A DNA stretch of 64,000 bases from Sutcliffiella horikoshii (GTDB lineage Bacteria; Bacillota; Bacilli; Bacillales; Bacillaceae_I). The stretch lies in contig NZ_JAIVKY010000005.1 of assembly GCF_020524325.1 (NCBI RefSeq), positions 1 through 64,000 of the forward strand, read 5' to 3'. Below the pieces are notes generated by a model that saw nothing but the letters and a program-made list of their open reading frames with translations, searched no databases and was not told the DNA's origin. A program made the translations under genes and the position numbers. Positions 16,696 through 24,827 of this stretch are shown one piece after another. How positions within the stretch are numbered: the first letter of the stretch is position 1; every line of letters begins with the position of its first letter.

Positions 16696-17069
16696 CGGCA
16701 AAATATGATGCTGATAAACCAATTTATCTGCAGATCATTGATCGTATAAGTAAAGAAATCGTTCGCGGTGTGTTAAAACCTGGAGATAAACTACCTTCCG
16801 TCCGGGAAATGGCCATTCAGTCAGGTGTAAATCCAAATACCATTCAACGAACATACAGTGAAATGGAGAGGATGGAAATCGTGGAAACCAAGAGAGGTCA
16901 GGGAACATTTGTTACAGAAAATGAGGGGATGCTCATGAGTTTAAAAAAAGGCATGGAAACCAGAGTCGTAGAAAGTTTTGTTCAAAGCATGAGAGAGATT
17001 GGTGCTTCAGAAAAAGAGATTGTTGAGAGTGTAGAAAGATTTTTGGAGGAGGGGGAGAATCAGAAATGA
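16692..17069 (+). CDS. GntR-family (YtrA subfamily) transcriptional repressor
   Basis: This 125-residue protein has a winged helix (residues 11-75) with 'PIYLQIIDRISKEIVRGVLKPGDKLPSVREMA', 'VNPNTIQRTYSEMERMEIVETKRGQGTFV' and only a short helical C-terminal tail. That layout defines the YtrA subfamily, which controls adjacent ABC transporters and responds to cell-wall stress in B. subtilis. It overlaps both neighbours by 4 bp. It probably binds the TTAGTGT/ACACTAA palindrome upstream of 15910. Confidence 0.92.
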   Translation: MTAKYDADKPIYLQIIDRISKEIVRGVLKPGDKLPSVREMAIQSGVNPNTIQRTYSEMERMEIVETKRGQGTFVTENEGMLMSLKKGMETRVVESFVQSMREIGASEKEIVESVERFLEEGENQK

Positions 17070-17758
17070 TCAAATTCGAACAAGTTAGTAAAAAATACGG
17101 CAAAGATATCGCGGTGGAGAATGGGGATTTGTCCTTTGAAAAAGGAAAAATCATAGGTTTGCTTGGACCAAACGGAAGCGGAAAATCTACCAGTCTGAAA
17201 ATGATAGCCGGTTTGGTTAGACCAGATAAAGGTAAAGTGACGGTGGATGGCGAGATAGCCACCCGCCAGATTGCCAGAAAGGTAGCCTATATGACGGAAC
17301 TTGACGTATTTTATGATGCCCTATCGGTAGAGGACATGGTTAAGTTCTATGCATCCCAATTCCGTGATTTCGATAAGGAGAAGGCAGAAGAGCTTTTGGT
17401 GTTCATGAAACTTGAGCCATCCAAAAAGATAAGAGCGTTGTCCAAGGGTAATAGAGGGAGACTGAAGCTTGTGCTAGCCCTGTCCAGGCAAGCGGATTAC
17501 ATTCTGCTTGATGAACCGTTTTCAGGATTAGATCCCATGGTGAGGGATTCGATTGTTAAAGGGCTTCTAACCTACCTCGATTTCGGGAAACAGACGATTA
17601 TCATTGCCACCCATGAAATTGATGAAATTGAATCACTGCTAGATGAAGTGGTGTTAATAAAAAATGGAAACTTTATTGCCCATCAAAACGTAGAACAGAT
17701 TAGGGAATTGGATGGACTGTCGGTTAAAGACTGGATGATTGCTAATTTACAGGAGTAA
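17066..17758 (+). CDS. ABC transporter ATP-binding protein
   Basis: This 230-residue ATPase shows Walker A GPNGSGKS at residues 34-41, signature 'LSKGNRGR' (a divergent LSxG form), Walker B 'YILLDEP' and a switch His in 'IIATHEIDEI'. It pairs with the permeases at 15910 and 17771. The set resembles the YtrBCD-type exporters. Start ATG overlaps the regulator's stop. Confidence 0.93.
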   Translation: MIKFEQVSKKYGKDIAVENGDLSFEKGKIIGLLGPNGSGKSTSLKMIAGLVRPDKGKVTVDGEIATRQIARKVAYMTELDVFYDALSVEDMVKFYASQFRDFDKEKAEELLVFMKLEPSKKIRALSKGNRGRLKLVLALSRQADYILLDEPFSGLDPMVRDSIVKGLLTYLDFGKQTIIIATHEIDEIESLLDEVVLIKNGNFIAHQNVEQIRELDGLSVKDWMIANLQE

Positions 17759-17770
17759 GGGGGGAGTAGA

Positions 17771-18547
17771 ATGGGCTATTTCACGGGGCTGTTATTAAAA
17801 GATTGGAAGCTTTCTATGAAGGCACAACTGCAGAATTATCTTATTATTTTAGCGTTGTGGATGATAGGTGTAGGTGTATCGTTAAGTGTAGATGAACCAG
17901 AAGTTTCTATCGCTGTTGGCCTGACATTAATAAGCATCCATATTTTCTACATGGGAACCGATATGATGATGAGTCTTGTAAAAGAGCACAAACTAAAGAT
18001 GTGGTTATATAATCCTAATCCTGCTCGTTCTCTGATTTCTAGTAAATTGTTAATCTCGTTGTTCAATTGCTTGCTTTCCATTACTTTTGCTATCGCATTG
18101 TATGCCATTTCCTGTTTCATCAGTGGTCAGCCCTTCTTACAAGGCAAGGAATTTATAGAGGCCTTGGCATTAGTAGGTACCATTTTAGGTGTTGGCATGT
18201 ATCTAGCAATTTGGGCCATTTTTTTCTGGTCCCAATTTGCTGCTGCTAAAGGAAAGCCCTTTGAATATGTGCGCATCTCACTCAGCGGGTTTATTGCCTA
18301 CTTTATTTTTCAGATACATGAAGGTTTCGTGCTCAGTTCTTTATATGATCGACTTAAGGATGTCGGCAGTTTTCCTTCCGTATCATTAGGTACTTTAGTC
18401 ACAAATAAAACGAGTGATGGGTATCAGGAAATTTCGATGGGGGTTAGTTTGTCAGAGTTTTCTTTTGGTCTGTTTGCAGTTTTTCTAGCGGTAAGTGTAT
18501 TTGTGTTTTTCCTTTCAGTCAACAATGTGAAGAAAATAGAAGTATAA
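17771..18547 (+). CDS. ABC-2-type permease-like membrane protein (paralog of 15910)
   Basis: This 258-residue membrane protein with about six helices shares the 'LLLKDWKLSMK' N-terminus and 'K.WLYNPNPARSLISSKLL' loop with the product at 15910. GGGGGAG precedes the ATG, 12 bp after the ATPase stop. It is likely the second membrane half of the same transporter. Confidence 0.8.
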   Translation: MGYFTGLLLKDWKLSMKAQLQNYLIILALWMIGVGVSLSVDEPEVSIAVGLTLISIHIFYMGTDMMMSLVKEHKLKMWLYNPNPARSLISSKLLISLFNCLLSITFAIALYAISCFISGQPFLQGKEFIEALALVGTILGVGMYLAIWAIFFWSQFAAAKGKPFEYVRISLSGFIAYFIFQIHEGFVLSSLYDRLKDVGSFPSVSLGTLVTNKTSDGYQEISMGVSLSEFSFGLFAVFLAVSVFVFFLSVNNVKKIEV

Positions 18548-18562
18548 AAGGAGCTAGGTAGC

Positions 18563-19480
18563 ATGAATGATGTGGCAGTAAAGCTTACAAATGTTTGTAA
18601 GGACATCGGCAGCAAGGAAATCATTAAAGGTGTATCTTTTGAAGTGTATAAGGGAGAAGTATTCGGTTTTCTTGGACCAAACGGCGCCGGGAAAACGACA
18701 ACTATTCGTATGATGGTTGGATTGATGAGTATTACCTCAGGTGATATACACATCGACGGAGCTAGCATTAAGACCGATTATGAGAAGGCGGTCCGCCAAG
18801 TAGGAGCAATAGTCGAGAATCCGGAAATGTATAAGTTTCTGACGGGGTATCAGAACTTAAAACAATATGCCAGGATGATGCCCGGGATAACTTCGGAACG
18901 ACTGGATGAAGTAATAGAATTGGTCGGACTGACCGGTCGGATTAAGGAAAAAGTGAAGACATATTCTTTGGGGATGAGGCAGCGTTTGGGAATAGCGCAA
19001 GCCTTACTACATAAACCTAAAGTATTAATTCTTGACGAGCCAACAAATGGACTGGATCCTGCAGGCATCAGGGAAATACGAGATTACTTAAGAAGTCTTG
19101 CTAGAGAAGAAGGAATGGCGATTGTGGTTTCAAGTCATCTTTTATCTGAAATGGAACTGATGTGTGATAGAGTCGGTATCATTCAAAAGGGTGAACTAAT
19201 TGATATTCAAAGTATCAGGGATTTTATCAACGACGGCGGTAAAACCTTGTATCAGTTGGAGTGTGAACCGGTGGAAGAGGCGATGGCATTGATGCGTGAA
19301 ATGGATATGCCGCATAATCTTGCAGAGGGCAGATTGCAAGTGGAGATGGATCGTGCAGTTGTTCCAATGTTTATCAAAAGTTTAGTAGAACGAGAGATTG
19401 CTGTTTTTGAAGTGAAGGAAGTAACAAAAACCCTTGAAGATAAATTCTTAGAAAAAACGTCACAGGAGCGAGGTGTCTAA
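18563..19480 (+). CDS. ABC transporter ATP-binding protein (BcrA-like)
   Basis: This 305-residue ATPase has Walker A GPNGAGKTT, signature 'YSLGMRQRLGIAQ', Walker B 'VLILDEPTNGLDP' and a 75-residue C-terminal extension, as in bacitracin- and lantibiotic-type exporters (BcrA/NatA class). It is coupled with the permease 2 bp downstream. Within this operon it forms a second, independent ATPase-permease pair, so the operon encodes two exporters under one GntR regulator. Confidence 0.92.
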   Translation: MNDVAVKLTNVCKDIGSKEIIKGVSFEVYKGEVFGFLGPNGAGKTTTIRMMVGLMSITSGDIHIDGASIKTDYEKAVRQVGAIVENPEMYKFLTGYQNLKQYARMMPGITSERLDEVIELVGLTGRIKEKVKTYSLGMRQRLGIAQALLHKPKVLILDEPTNGLDPAGIREIRDYLRSLAREEGMAIVVSSHLLSEMELMCDRVGIIQKGELIDIQSIRDFINDGGKTLYQLECEPVEEAMALMREMDMPHNLAEGRLQVEMDRAVVPMFIKSLVEREIAVFEVKEVTKTLEDKFLEKTSQERGV

Positions 19481-19482
19481 CT

Positions 19483-20448
19483 ATGAAAAATTTAATTCAA
19501 AATGAACTGATTAAATGGTTTAGAAGGCCAAGCTTTTATGTAATGAGTGCGATATTGGTGTTGTTGTCGGCCGTTGGAGTCATTTTTACCATCATGATGG
19601 GCTCGATGCTTGACGATGCAAGAAGTGAAGGTGGGATGAATGGTCAAGAGCTTAGCTGGGAGGAATCATTGGAGCAGGAAAATCAGTACCTGGAAACGAC
19701 TATTAAAGAGTCAGAGGACGGGGATAGAGCCACGCTTGAGCGACAGTTGGCAATTAATGAACATCGCTTAGAAAATGATATGGAACCAACAACTGGCAAT
19801 ACAGTTTGGACTTATATGGATGAAAACCTTGGATTGACGAGTCTAGTTACTTTATTTGTTGTCATCATAGCTGCGGGGATGATAGCGAGTGAATTTACTT
19901 GGGGGACCATCAAACTCTTAATGATCAGGCCGATTAGCAGAAGTAAGATCTTGCTAGCAAAATACATCAGCGTACTTTTGTTTATGGTCATTTTTTACAC
20001 AATTCTTTTTGTGAGTACATTTGTAACGGGTGCAATTGCGTTTGGTTTTGATAGTACGCCATCTCTATTGTATGCTGGTGGTGAAGTGATTGAGGTTCAT
20101 CCCTTCTTATACTTACTATTGAAACTGGCATTGAGCAGTTTAGGAGTAGTCATGTTTGGTACCATTGCCTTCATGATATCGAGTGTATTCCGGAATAACT
20201 CACTTGCAATTGGGATTTCGCTATTTCTTTTATTTACAGGAACCCAAATTACAACGCTTATTGCCATGAAGTTTGAGTGGGCCAAGTATTCTCCGTTTGC
20301 CAACATTCACTTTGAAGCATTGCTTGAAGGCGTGCAAATTGTCCCAGGCGTTAGTTTTGGCTTCTCTACTGTCATGTTTTTAATATATTTTGTGTTGCTG
20401 CATGTAGTTAGTTTCTGGACATTTGTGAAACGAGATATTGCTGCTTAA
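19483..20448 (+). CDS. ABC-2-type permease (BcrB-like)
   Basis: This 321-residue protein has an N-terminal membrane helix, a long Glu-rich extracytoplasmic helical domain (about 45-115, 'SWEESLEQENQYLE') and then five more helices with 'EFTWGTIKLLMIRPISRSKILLAKYIS', a conserved ABC-2 motif. It is the membrane partner of the ATPase at 18563. The last gene of the operon; no strong terminator is obvious immediately after it. Confidence 0.88.
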   Translation: MKNLIQNELIKWFRRPSFYVMSAILVLLSAVGVIFTIMMGSMLDDARSEGGMNGQELSWEESLEQENQYLETTIKESEDGDRATLERQLAINEHRLENDMEPTTGNTVWTYMDENLGLTSLVTLFVVIIAAGMIASEFTWGTIKLLMIRPISRSKILLAKYISVLLFMVIFYTILFVSTFVTGAIAFGFDSTPSLLYAGGEVIEVHPFLYLLLKLALSSLGVVMFGTIAFMISSVFRNNSLAIGISLFLLFTGTQITTLIAMKFEWAKYSPFANIHFEALLEGVQIVPGVSFGFSTVMFLIYFVLLHVVSFWTFVKRDIAA

Positions 20449-20590
20449 CTTTTTAGCTTTTGGAACGGAAACTGGTTGAATAGTATAGCCAACAGTTAAA
20501 ATGGTGTATTTAACGTGTATATGTGGTATTACAACTATAAGTCCCTTTACCTTTAATTCGACCTATCCTTTAAACAAGTAGGTGATGTTA

Positions 20591-20845
20591 ATGGAACTGG
20601 TGAATATTTCGTATATGAAAAAAGGGCAGATACAAGGTTTTTTTGATAAGTTTCCGCATTCCAAGGTACTCTTTTCTCCCATCCGCAAGTATTATTTTGT
20701 CTCTTATGTGTATTGGGATGAACGGGACCCGGTAGTGTTGCAGGAAGATTTGGAGAAAATGGAACTGCTTTTTAACAGCTATATGGGGAGAGAAGCGTTT
20801 TATCGGAAAAGGAAAAGAGCGGATACTGGAGTGGGAGGTGCCTGA
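20591..20845 (+). CDS. Hypothetical protein, 84 residues
   Basis: This small soluble protein is not recognised. It has an aromatic-rich centre ('KYYFVSYVYWDERDP') and a Lys/Arg-rich end. AGGTG lies 6 nt before ATG 20591; the GTG at 20582 overlaps that SD. Its last codons form the left arm of a terminator hairpin. Confidence 0.6.
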   Translation: MELVNISYMKKGQIQGFFDKFPHSKVLFSPIRKYYFVSYVYWDERDPVVLQEDLEKMELLFNSYMGREAFYRKRKRADTGVGGA

Positions 20846-20867
20846 GATTATGGGTGCCTCTTTTTTT
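20835..20867 (+). terminator. Terminator overlapping the end of the 84-residue gene
   Basis: GAGGTGCCT pairs with GGGTGCCTC (G-T pairs included) around a GAGATTAT loop, followed by seven T. Confidence 0.8.
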
Positions 20868-20885
20868 GAGGGTATAAAGTAAGTA

Positions 20886-20953
20886 CTGTTGATTTCCGTT
20901 CCTGTCCCTTCCTCCCGCGGAAAGCGCAGCCATTTGTGGAAAGAAACAGCGGC
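20886..20953 (+). repeat. Short composite copy of the intergenic repeat
   Basis: It starts CTGTTGATTTCCGTTCC, like the B-orientation left end, jumps to GTCCCTTCCTCCCGCGG, and closes with AAAGCGCAGCCATTTGTGG and AACAGCGG, like the A-orientation right end. About 60 bp of the middle are missing. Termini remain inverted to each other. Confidence 0.8.
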
Positions 20954-21087
20954 TATTAAAATACCACGCGCTTTTTTAAATTTTATTTTGAGTAATTTCA
21001 GGAAAACACACTGGTTTTAGAGAGGTCTATGCTGGAAAAATGCTGTTTTATCAAAAAATTTACCTCTTTTAGGTGGTGAAAAAATGG

Positions 21088-21309
21088 TTCGGACACTTTT
21101 CTTATTTCTTCGGTCAAATAAACGAAGGAATTGGGGAGGGTTCGGACATAGTATCTGAGGGTTCAGCCAACTTTTAGGGGGTGTTTGGACAATTGATTTT
21201 TAGGTTCGGTCAACTACCACAAAACTTCGGCCAACTATTGGAAAACTTCGGTCAACTTTTCGAAATCTTCGGTCAAAAACATGAAATCTTCGGACATTTG
21301 GAACTAAAC
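21088..21309 (+). repeat. 21-bp periodic TTCGG(T/A/C)CA array
   Basis: TTCGG-type motifs begin at 21088, 21109, 21141, 21162 (TTCAG), 21184 (TTTGG), 21205, 21226, 21247, 21268 and 21289. All steps are 21 bp except one of 32 and one of 22. The unit is TTCGGTCAACT followed by about ten variable, A-rich bases. In the right half the frame is open and reads as a seven-residue repeat, FGQLxxN, but the left half is broken by a stop codon and frame changes. No SD or protein family supports a gene. The period equals two helical turns. Confidence 0.85.
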
Positions 21310-21465
21310 AAGGTATCTCCAACGATTATCCACCTAACAACGCTAGTCAAAACCTGCATCAACAGCATCCAGCGAAAAAGTTCGCTTAATCAATATAGGC
21401 CAACACCTCCGCCTTATCAAGCACAATAACTAATTCTTGCATTTGCAAAGGAGATGACCTATAGA

Positions 21466-21921
21466 TCAAGATGGTTTGATAATCATTAGGATAAAGATGA
21501 GAAATCCCAGAATGCAGGTTAACCAGTAGAGATTACTGATTTTGTGGAGAGTGGCGTCCTGCTGGGCTGGCAGTTGAGTAGAGGCTCTGTTTTCAGGGTG
21601 TAGTAACCAACGCTGAAGTTCACTAAGGGCAGGCGAGATAAATCCAATTACAATAACTTGGATGGAAAGGTAAACAACGAGAGATCCAAAAAGCCAAACT
21701 TGGAGAATAGAACCATAGTTGCCAAAGAGTACAAGTAGTATACCAGTTATCACGGCAAGTGTTCCGCAAATTTTAGGGAAGTAATCGAGTTTGTGTTGTA
21801 ATAGGATGTTGTGTCGAAGATCTGAAATGGTCTGATGCTTTCTAAGGAGTATATTTCCAAAAAATGTGGGACCAATTCCGATGACTGCAACTAAGACATG
21901 AATCAGTACAAGCCATTTCAT
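21466..21921 (-). CDS. DUF2269-like integral membrane protein
   Basis: This 151-residue protein has four membrane helices and an N-terminal 'WLVLIHVLVAVIGIGPTFFG' typical of the DUF2269/YozB-like small membrane family of unknown role. GGGGGG lies 6 nt before ATG 21921; the ATG two codons earlier touches the SD. It lies downstream of argS with 76 bp between, so partial read-through is possible. Confidence 0.7.
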   Translation of the reverse strand: MKWLVLIHVLVAVIGIGPTFFGNILLRKHQTISDLRHNILLQHKLDYFPKICGTLAVITGILLVLFGNYGSILQVWLFGSLVVYLSIQVIVIGFISPALSELQRWLLHPENRASTQLPAQQDATLHKISNLYWLTCILGFLIFILMIIKPS

Positions 21922-21997
21922 AGGCATCCCCCCAATACTATTGATACTTTAATATATGAGGGGAATGCTGGATTCATGTTCTTAATACCAATATCTG

Positions 21998-23683
21998 TTA
22001 CATTTCTTGAGGAGCCTGAATGCCAAGTAAACGCAGAGACTCTTTAATGACGATTGCAGTAGCAGATACCAAGGCTAGTCTAGCACTTTTTTCTGCGTCC
22101 TCTTGAAGGAATTTTACATTACCATACCAACTGTTAAAAGCTTGGCATACATCAACAATATGCTTTGCGACCAATGAGGGATCGTAGGCCATATTTGCAT
22201 TTGCAATAACATCTGGATATTCTTGCAGAAGTTTTGTCACTTCCCACGAATAGTTATCTCCTAATCCTATGTGAATTTCTTCCTCAGTCCAATGGCCTTT
22301 TTTCAAAATGGAGTTTGCCCGGGCGTAAGTGTATTGAACATAAGGCCCTGTTTCTCCTTCAAACTTCAACATATCTTCTAGAGAAAATTCCACAGAGTTC
22401 ACACGGTAGTTTTTTAAATCATGAAAAATGACTGCACCCACACCAACCTGGCGGGCTATTTCCACTTTATCAGGAAGATTTGGATTTTTGGATTCTATAT
22501 TTCGTTCAGCAAGTTGAATTGCTTCTTGCAGCACTTCTTCTAATAAAACGACCTTCCCTTTACGTGTGGACATTTTCTTGCCATCTTTCAAAAGAAGACC
22601 GAATGAAATATGGTGCATTTCAGCTGCCCAGTCAAAGCCGGCTCTTTTCAAAACTTCCTTCACTTGTTGAAAATGGATAGATTGCTCCTGACCAACCACA
22701 TAAAGTGCCTTAGAGAATTGATACACCTTTTTTCTATAAAGTGCTGCAGCGAGATCACGAGTTGCATAAAGGGTAGCACCATCGGATTTTTTTATTAGGC
22801 ATGGTGGGAGAGAAGGGTCATCAATGTCCACTACTTGCGCACCATCGGATTCCTTTAACAAATTTTGTTCTTCCAGCATAGTTACGACTGAGTCCATCTT
22901 ATCGTTATAAAACGCTTCTCCTTGATAGGAATCAAATGTGACGTCAAGAAGCGCGTAAATTTTATTAAATTCTTTTAATGATTCCTCCCTGAACCATTTC
23001 CATAAAGAAACTGCTTGCTCATTTCCTTCTTCAAGTTGCTTGAACCATCTGCGTCCTTCATCATTTAGATCAGTGTTTACTGTTGCTTCTTCATGAAATT
23101 TAACATAAAGCTTTAACAGTTCAGGAATTGGATTATGGCGGATTTTTTCTTCTTCTCCCCATTTTAAATAGGCGGCAATCAATTTACCGAATTGTGTGCC
23201 CCAATCTCCTAGATAATTTATTCGGACGGTCTCAAAGCCTGCCTTTTCCAAGATGTTGGCGATGGCATTCCCAATCACTGTCGAACGTAGATGCCCCATA
23301 GAAAAAGGCTTTGCAATATTAGGAGAGGACAGATCTAAGACGATGGTTTCTTTAATCCCTCTATGAAGCGTGCCATATTGACCTTTTTCTTTAAGGATTT
23401 TGTGAACTACCTTTTGTTGGATTATGTCCTTTTTGAAAAAAATATTAACGTAAGGACCGACTGCCTCTGTTTTTTCAATCATGGAGTTACTGAGTTTTGT
23501 TGCAATGTCTGCTGCTAAAGCGGGAGGGGCGGTTCTTTTAATTTTTGCTAATTCGAAACAAGGGAAAGCCAGGTCCCCGTGTTGTGCATGTTTCGGTTTT
23601 TCTAAAAGATTTGTTATTTTATCAAATTGGATTTCAGGGATAACACTATACAGAGCTTCTGCTGCAAGATCAGTCAGTTTCAT
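21998..23683 (-). CDS. argS: Arginyl-tRNA synthetase
   Basis: This 561-residue class I synthetase charges tRNA-Arg. The nucleotide-binding HIGH element appears as FSMGH in 'SPNIAKPFSMGHLRST', as in other Bacillus ArgS. The KMSKS loop is KMSTRKG. The N-terminal Add-1 tRNA-binding domain (1-100) and C-terminal DALR anticodon-binding domain ('YVQYTYARANSILKKG' onwards) are complete. AAGGAGATG precedes the start. It has a T-box leader. Bacilli often have two ArgS paralogs; the T-box control suggests this copy is expressed on arginine-tRNA shortage. Confidence 0.97.
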   Translation of the reverse strand: MKLTDLAAEALYSVIPEIQFDKITNLLEKPKHAQHGDLAFPCFELAKIKRTAPPALAADIATKLSNSMIEKTEAVGPYVNIFFKKDIIQQKVVHKILKEKGQYGTLHRGIKETIVLDLSSPNIAKPFSMGHLRSTVIGNAIANILEKAGFETVRINYLGDWGTQFGKLIAAYLKWGEEEKIRHNPIPELLKLYVKFHEEATVNTDLNDEGRRWFKQLEEGNEQAVSLWKWFREESLKEFNKIYALLDVTFDSYQGEAFYNDKMDSVVTMLEEQNLLKESDGAQVVDIDDPSLPPCLIKKSDGATLYATRDLAAALYRKKVYQFSKALYVVGQEQSIHFQQVKEVLKRAGFDWAAEMHHISFGLLLKDGKKMSTRKGKVVLLEEVLQEAIQLAERNIESKNPNLPDKVEIARQVGVGAVIFHDLKNYRVNSVEFSLEDMLKFEGETGPYVQYTYARANSILKKGHWTEEEIHIGLGDNYSWEVTKLLQEYPDVIANANMAYDPSLVAKHIVDVCQAFNSWYGNVKFLQEDAEKSARLALVSATAIVIKESLRLLGIQAPQEM

Positions 23684-23699
23684 TTAGATCATCTCCTTG

Positions 23700-23958
23700 T
23701 TAAATAAATATAAAAAAGCCCGCCTCTTCAATATGTTGAAGAGACGAGCTTGTTATCTTGTGCCCGCGGTACCACTCTAATTGCTTTTCTCCTATTAATC
23801 TGAAAAGCCGCTTATCATCGTTATAGGGGATGGGCCCTTTTCATTTCAAAAGTGCGCTTCATACCATAGACTTGTATCAGGCTTCCACCGTCCCTGATTC
23901 GCTATATTTGCCATCTATAGACTACTCTCTTTTTCATCAATGAATATTTATAGAAGTT
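23700..23958 (-). promoter_or_regulatory. T-box riboswitch leader of argS
   Basis: Read on the minus strand, the leader has the T-box core AGAGTGGTACCGCGGG (about 23763-23778), a GGGACGGTGGAAGC stem-I segment, and ends in a terminator hairpin (CTCGTCTCTTCAA / TTGAAGAGGCGGGC, then T run) just before the argS SD. A TATAAT (23966-23971) sits right upstream. A CGC triplet followed by ACT, at 23854-23856, is a plausible arginine specifier. Uncharged tRNA-Arg would bind and switch to the antiterminator. Confidence 0.92.
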
Positions 23959-23993
23959 TGATGTAATTATACTCAATTTTTAAAATGATGCAA

Positions 23994-24182
23994 CTATAAT
24001 TTTTTCTTATAATCAAGAGATTTTGAATGTTGTTCTTCAAGATGCGGAGGAATAAAGACATTTAACATTTCATCAAGCTCTTGACTTAGCCTAACGGTTT
24101 CAACAGATGTTAGTCCAGTTTTAATGGCAGTCTTCATCATTTGGTTACGCTTTTTCTCTACGGCAAGTTCTACGAGTCTCAT
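23994..24182 (-). CDS. Spo0E-family aspartyl-phosphate phosphatase
   Basis: This 62-residue protein carries the Spo0E signature S-Q-E-L-D in 'TVRLSQELDEMLNVF', between two helices, matching the small Spo0E/YisI/YnzD phosphatases that dephosphorylate Spo0A~P and so hold back sporulation. ATG 24182 is chosen with GAGGGAG 8 nt upstream; GTG 24191 overlaps the SD. Candidate Spo0A boxes lie 200 bp upstream, which would allow feedback control. Confidence 0.85.
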   Translation of the reverse strand: MRLVELAVEKKRNQMMKTAIKTGLTSVETVRLSQELDEMLNVFIPPHLEEQHSKSLDYKKKL

Positions 24183-24532
24183 CTTTATCACTCCCTCTTC
24201 ACAATTTCCTATATTATAGTCTAAAAAACTTTGTAAGAAAATAGGTTATGTGTAAAAAGTAGGTATTATCGTGAAAAACTTCGGAATTCGAAAAGTTGCA
24301 TCTCCTTTACTACTTTAAATTCGAGGTTTTAGTTGTATTTTCGCAAAGATATTTGTTCCATTGGGAAGGGATTAGGTCGAAACTTTTGTAAGTGTGACTT
24401 GTTTTGTCGAAGAGAAGGAATTAGCCAATTATCATAGAATAATATAGGCAAAGGTCATATTAGATGTAAAAGCATGCTTTATCGCTTTCACTCATATTAA
24501 TTAATAAAATGATTCTATAGGAGGAGTACATC
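24183..24532. other. 350-bp divergent intergenic region
   Basis: The region separates the minus-strand Spo0E-like gene from the plus-strand gene at 24533. It contains two TCGAA-type Spo0A-box candidates (listed separately), several TTCGAA/TTCGGAATTCGAA-like pieces near 24285-24330, and AT-rich promoter-like DNA on both sides. No open frame with an SD was seen. Confidence 0.4.
24374..24411 (+). promoter_or_regulatory. Two candidate Spo0A boxes
   Basis: AGGTCGAA at 24374-24381 and TTGTCGAA at 24404-24411 are 30 bp apart in direct orientation. The second matches the TGTCGAA core exactly. They lie between a spo0E-like gene and a divergent small gene. Binding is inferred. Confidence 0.45.
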
Positions 24533-24820
24533 ATGAATCAGAAGGTAGAAGCTGTGGAGAAGATGAATGTCTATGCTAATGAGTTGGTGAAAATGATTGT
24601 GAAAGACGGGAATTCCCTCCAAAACGAAAAGCTTCGTATTGCTTTTGAAAATGTTGTGAGAGCGATGGTGGATATGACAAATATCCAATTAGACAAAGAA
24701 AAAGATGCAAATGATACGCTAAAAACCACGTTAAGTCGTATGAAAATCGCACACAATTGCATGAATCAGAACTCCGCTAAACCTGTTAAAAATGATAATA
24801 AAACCACTACTATATCATAG
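24533..24820 (+). CDS. Hypothetical helical protein, 95 residues
   Basis: The product is not recognised. It is soluble and mostly helical (residues 1-75), with alternating charged and hydrophobic positions, and ends with a Lys/Asn/Thr-rich tail. AGGAGG lies 8 nt upstream of the ATG. The gene is isolated and ends in a terminator. The neighbouring Spo0E-like gene and Spo0A-box candidates hint at stationary-phase expression. Confidence 0.7.
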   Translation: MNQKVEAVEKMNVYANELVKMIVKDGNSLQNEKLRIAFENVVRAMVDMTNIQLDKEKDANDTLKTTLSRMKIAHNCMNQNSAKPVKNDNKTTTIS

Positions 24821-24827
24821 TTCTAGT

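Noticed and set aside
21181-21429. 82-codon frame with FGQL repeats
   Set aside because: Reads through the 21-bp array only in its right half; left half has a stop and frame breaks, and there is no SD.
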